From: a virus
Virus record (IMG/VR): IMGVR_UViG_3300048111_000009
Coordinates: 1 to 31,890 of that record
DNA length: 31,890 nt
Reading direction: 5' to 3' (one strand)
In this document: positions 31,276-31,890 of the stretch, in pieces
Layout: each line of letters opens with the position of its first letter
Position numbering within the stretch: position 1 is the stretch's first letter
Notes under the pieces: generated by a model
The model's database searches: none
Seen by the model: only the letters and a program-made list of their open reading frames with translations
Told to the model about the DNA's origin: nothing
Position numbers and translations under genes: made by a program

Positions 31276-31890
31276 TTACAACACCAACTCAACAACATTA
31301 GGACTATTGTAAACAGATAGCGGTTTGCCCTTCTGATATTCTTTATAGTTCTCTAAGTATGTTTCCATGATTGACCAACCAAAATCCATTTGCTCTTTAG
31401 TCATTCTAAATACCTTAGATGCGTAAGGATATGTTTTCTCTTGTGCTACAAATACAAAGTCATCAACCTTATATCCAGCAGACTCCATACCACGCCTATA
31501 CCATGCTGCTTGTAGATCATAGCCATACTTCTTGACTGATCTAGCAAAGGTGTAAGGCTCAACTGATTGTGTAGTCTTGTAATCAACAACCACTATCTTA
31601 TCTTTTGGATCAGTATCATCTAAAGGTGGGCATATTAAGTCAGGCCTACACTTACATAAAACAGCATCTTCATACCAATAGAAACTAGACTCTGCTATCT
31701 TATTCCTGGCTTCAAGATAATTATTACCCTCATACACCATTGCATCTTTCATACCATGTATATTTTCTACATCTGCTTCTTTAATTACAGTAAGACCTCT
31801 CTTCTCATATTCTTCTTTTAATTCTTTGTTTGCCTTGGTGTATGGACTGCCAGTAATGACAACCACTTCTTTATCAAAGGCTTCTTGCCC
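31276..31890 (-). CDS. PD-(D/E)XK exonuclease, C-terminal part (starts at window beginning)
   Basis: This fragment runs off the right edge and is in frame with 362-1. It includes the catalytic half: LCKCRPDLICPP carries the Asp and VVVDYKTTQS the D-x-K pair of the PD-(D/E)XK active site. QAAWYRRGMESAGYKVDDFV matches the RecE/DUF3799-type motif near the end. With the left fragment the whole is 275 residues. The GTG at 31866 is an internal Val codon, not a start. The family processes DNA ends and usually pairs with a strand-annealing protein; none was recognised nearby. Confidence 0.85.
   Translation of the reverse strand, partial: GQEAFDKEVVVITGSPYTKANKELKEEYEKRGLTVIKEADVENIHGMKDAMVYEGNNYLEARNKIAESSFYWYEDAVLCKCRPDLICPPLDDTDPKDKIVVVDYKTTQSVEPYTFARSVKKYGYDLQAAWYRRGMESAGYKVDDFVFVAQEKTYPYASKVFRMTKEQMDFGWSIMETYLENYKEYQKGKPLSVYNSPNVVELVL
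31765..31890. repeat. Terminal direct repeat, right copy
   Basis: Identical to 24-149, offset 31741. It continues the exonuclease frame, so joining here closes the genome at about 31,741 bases. Just outside the repeat the two ends differ, which points to two co-existing alleles rather than plain duplication. Confidence 0.95.

Noticed and set aside
31276-31866. GTG at 31866 as the start of a complete 196-residue gene
   Set aside because: The frame continues upstream without a stop and joins the 362-1 fragment, which carries a proper ATG and family N terminus.
24-31890. The terminal repeat as a genuine direct terminal repeat of a linear genome
   Set aside because: It falls mid-gene and the flanking bases differ between copies, which fits an assembly overlap of a circular or permuted molecule better. 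Read-end data could overturn this.
1-31890. tRNA or other structured RNA genes
   Set aside because: All gaps are under 100 bases and none contains a tRNA-like cloverleaf or the conserved TTC arm by eye.

Overview
The window looks like one nearly complete genome of a tailed double-stranded DNA phage, about 31.7 kb after removing a terminal overlap. The last 126 bases (31765-31890) repeat bases 24-149 exactly. An exonuclease gene broken at both ends (1-362 and 31276-31890) becomes a continuous 275-residue frame when the ends are joined there, so the sequence is circular or circularly permuted. Every supported gene reads on the minus strand, so transcription runs from high to low coordinates. 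The DNA is AT-rich and tightly packed. Many gene pairs share TAATG, ATGA, GTGA or TGATG junctions, which suggests translational coupling. The tail genes (tape measure, tube, frameshifted chaperone) indicate a long non-contractile tail (siphovirus morphology). The lambda-type terminase and portal, HK97-type protease/capsid, GTA-type holin and long fibre resemble phages of aquatic Proteobacteria, but the host cannot be fixed from this sequence.

Layout in transcription order. (1) DNA metabolism and small early-type genes, 362-1 joined to 31890, then down to about 24.8 kb: PD-(D/E)XK exonuclease; a PAPS-reductase-like PP-loop protein; a run of very small genes, one possibly ribbon-helix-helix; a resolvase-like nuclease; a protein with an SSB-like acidic tip; a TOPRIM/RecA-type primase-helicase; a small predicted membrane protein encoded by a GGTTGG repeat tract; a second PP-loop protein; a DUF3310 protein; and a small helix-turn-helix protein. 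(2) Packaging and head, 24.8-17.0 kb: a gpZ-like protein, small and large terminase, a connector-like protein, portal, a fused prohead protease/major capsid protein, and head-completion proteins. (3) Tail, 17.0-3.3 kb: terminator-like protein, tail tube, a G/GT chaperone pair made by -1 frameshifting at A AAA AAC, tape measure, two distal tail proteins, and a 2864-residue protein that joins a gpJ-like tip, a long fibre and a C-terminal S74 auto-cleaving chaperone. (4) Lysis, 3.2-1.5 kb: a DUF6447-like protein, an XhlA-like membrane protein, a three-helix holin, a GH24 lysozyme and an overlapping PD-(D/E)XK nuclease. (5) Small genes and a C5-methyltransferase-like protein, 1.45-0.36 kb, leading back into the exonuclease.

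No DNA or RNA polymerase, integrase, recognisable lysogeny repressor, tRNA, reverse transcriptase or CRISPR was seen. Replication probably uses the host polymerase, with the phage supplying primase-helicase, an SSB-like protein and nucleases. The least explained parts are the two PP-loop proteins with a shared cysteine layout and the methyltransferase-like protein (a possible nucleotide-modification set), the repeat-encoded membrane protein, the internal capsid start and the cluster of tiny genes near 30.2 kb. No stretch over 300 bases lacks a gene. The longest gaps are about 70-97 bases.
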